From: Cydia pomonella
Taxonomy: Eukaryota; Arthropoda; Insecta; Lepidoptera; Tortricidae
Assembly (NCBI RefSeq): GCF_033807575.1
Contig: NC_084725.1
Location: forward strand, 11,195,001 to 11,259,000
Direction of reading: 5' to 3'
DNA: 64,000 bases
A model generated the notes under the pieces. The model was not told the origin of the DNA. It saw nothing but the letters and a program-made list of their open reading frames with translations, and did not search any database. Shown in pieces: positions 62,549 through 64,000 of the stretch. Made by a program: the position numbers and the translations under genes. Positions within the stretch are counted from its first letter, which is position 1, and every line of letters starts with the position of its first letter.

Positions 62549-62819
62549 GTAAGTGAACTTTTGAGTTGATCGCCTTGGCAGAGTTTTTAACGTTTTACGC
62601 AATTTAGATAAAAATTTAATACTTATTCAGATAGGTTTCTAGAAATAGGATTGCGTTACTGTTATTTTAGCTTGGTTTATTTTTTCATGAAGCTACTTAA
62701 ATTGTTTTTATGGTTATGACGTTTGTAACGTTTTATCTTTTTACAGACCGAAGTTTTATTTTGATGACTGTACAATTTTACTAAGCCATAAACACGATAG
62801 CTATTTATTTACTGATTAT
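62549..62819. other. Stretch downstream of candidate donor
   Basis: AT-rich, consistent with intron. No repeat recognised. Confidence 0.35.
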
Positions 62820-63041
62820 ATGGGGAAGTACCTCCACCTTACAGAAAACAGCAGCCAAATAACACTATACCCTACTCATAGTGTTGTGTTCCTGCCGGTG
62901 AGTAAGGTTGCCAGAGCTCAACTGGCTCTGGCAACTCTGGCAGCTCAGCTCCTCTGGAGTTGCAGGCGTACATAGGCTACGGAGACTGCTTACCATCAGG
63001 CGGGCCGTATGCTTGTTTGCCACCGACGTAGTATAAAAAAA
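62820..63041 (-). mobile_element. SINE-B, internally altered
   Basis: GGGGAAGTACCTCCACCTTA, GTGTTGTGTTCCTGCCGGTG, AGGCGTACATAGGCTACGGA and TGTTTGCCACCGACGTAGTA plus an A-run. A short local duplication (CTCAACTGGCTCTGGCAACT) replaces part of the middle. Confidence 0.7.
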
Positions 63042-63292
63042 ATGAAATGTGCATTGTGCATGTGACATTGTACGTTGTAAGTTGTATCTATTCAAAAGAA
63101 AAAAAAAAGTGTTTTGTTTTTATTTCCATGGGCATATTATTAAAATACATAGATAGGTCACTTATTACCAAAATCACCCTGTATTTTAAAAATAAAGTTT
63201 TTTTTGCTTTTACTACAGTGTGTGATATTTAGTGATTCCAAATAAATCTTAATTGACTAACAATTATTTGCATTGAAAGCTTATTACAATCA

Positions 63293-63388
63293 TTTTTAGG
63301 GTTCCGTAGCCAAATGGCAAAATCGGAACCCTTATAGATTCGTCATGTCCGTCTGTCTGTCCGATTATGTCACAGCCACTTTTTTTTT
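63293..63388 (+). repeat. Family A left end
   Basis: TTTTTAGGGTTCCGTAGCCA to TCACAGCCACTTTTTTTT, then a direct switch into family B. Confidence 0.7.
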
Positions 63389-63710
63389 ACAAGGTTTTGT
63401 TTAACTTGCCCTATTAGTATGTTTGTTAGTGTCAAATCTTAGAAGCTAAATTTGACCCACTCTCCGATGTCCGATTGAGCTGAAAATTTGCATACATTAT
63501 GTAAGTGGTGGTAATGCAATAGTATCGTGTCATCGAGCTGATCTGATGATGAAGACAGGAGGTGGCCATGGGAACTCTGTGATGTAACAAAACGCATGCT
63601 ATTTGTGTTTGGGGTTTTTAGAATTGTCTCGATGAGTATTAGCACCCGTGGGAAGAAAACTGCAGAAAATCTTATACCAAAAATGAAATTTATGCCAAAA
63701 ACGTATTGTC
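63389..63710 (+). repeat. Dispersed repeat family B
   Basis: ACAAGGTTTTGTTTAACTTG, GAAGCTAAATTTGACCCACT, GAGCTGATCTGATGATGAAG, ACAGGAGGTGGCCATGGGAA and TAGAATTGTCTCGATGAGTA. The family A/B junction at 63388 lies at a T-run shared by both. The 99-codon minus ORF (63439-63738) is incidental. Confidence 0.65.
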
Positions 63711-64000
63711 TCGTTAGTTCACATCCATTCGAATTCAATTAGGTATGTATGTTTCGCATTTGCCATAATTAACAAGGTATTTCACCTCTATGTTCTAAAT
63801 GCCAATGACACTTGCATTTATATTAGGTTAAGTACTAAAATATACACGAGACCATACATGATATATCTTTATCTTTATGTAAATAAATATGATTTTGAAC
63901 CAAAAATAACTCTTAATTCGCGTGACATTTACAATATTTACATATTACTTACATTTAAGTTTTGGCTTTAGGTTTTATCATGTTTTTTGAATTTTAATAA
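63711..64000. other. Unassigned AT-rich end of window
   Basis: No signal found. Confidence 0.4.

Overview
The window looks like a moth or butterfly (Lepidoptera) nuclear genome. It is AT-rich and packed with short interspersed elements that I recognise as lepidopteran in style: tRNA-headed SINEs, 'GGTTCCGTA'-type dispersed repeats, and many 100-400 bp palindromic DNA-transposon remnants. I could assemble no complete host gene. Almost every long open reading frame belongs to a retrotransposon or lies antisense to one. Host signals are limited to a few candidate exons recognised only by splice and initiator motifs: 62425-62548 (+), 48858-48894 (+) and, weakly, 6660-6722 (-). The window may therefore be intergenic, or lie inside the long introns of a gene on the + strand.

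The centrepiece is a 6.5-kb non-LTR retrotransposon on the minus strand (12282-18786). It is inserted in an 85-bp minisatellite (11241-12281, resuming at 18787-18990) with an exact 15-bp target duplication. From its 5' end (high coordinates) it carries a leader of about 0.86 kb, an ORF1 of 650 codons with Pro/Gly-rich repeats and a DUF4780-like region but no zinc knuckle, and an ORF2 with AP-type endonuclease, reverse transcriptase, RNase H and a terminal Cys/His motif. ORF2 is split by one frameshift near 14621. It most resembles the LOA/I group. There is no poly(A); the 3' end is a short CGAATA-like repeat.

Other regions, left to right. 1-11.1 kb: dispersed repeats and a nest of transposons (3614-5940) in which an hAT-like element sits in a SINE tail and itself contains a SINE, which contains a 5'-truncated LINE end. 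19-24 kb: a 5'-truncated LINE (21725-22881) whose empty target is preserved by a second repeat copy at 42275-42575. 25-39 kb: several LINE 3' ends, a 0.9-kb PIF/Harbinger-like element with TAA duplications (29715-30618), and many palindromes. 39-46 kb: SINE clusters and a tandem array of about 138-bp units, each carrying a TATCGATA motif (45410-46016). 46-54 kb: hAT-like elements with 8-bp duplications, two near-identical SINEs with target duplications, and a 1.7-kb non-coding element with matching ends (51602-53314). 54-64 kb: more palindromes and LINE tails, and the best promoter/first-exon candidate at 62.4 kb.

Two kinds of statement are kept apart. Inverted repeats, duplications, motifs and reading frames are read directly from the sequence. 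Family names (LOA, hAT, Harbinger, mariner, SINE classes) are inferences from remembered family features, without a database search. Boundaries of old repeats are approximate, to about 5-20 bp.
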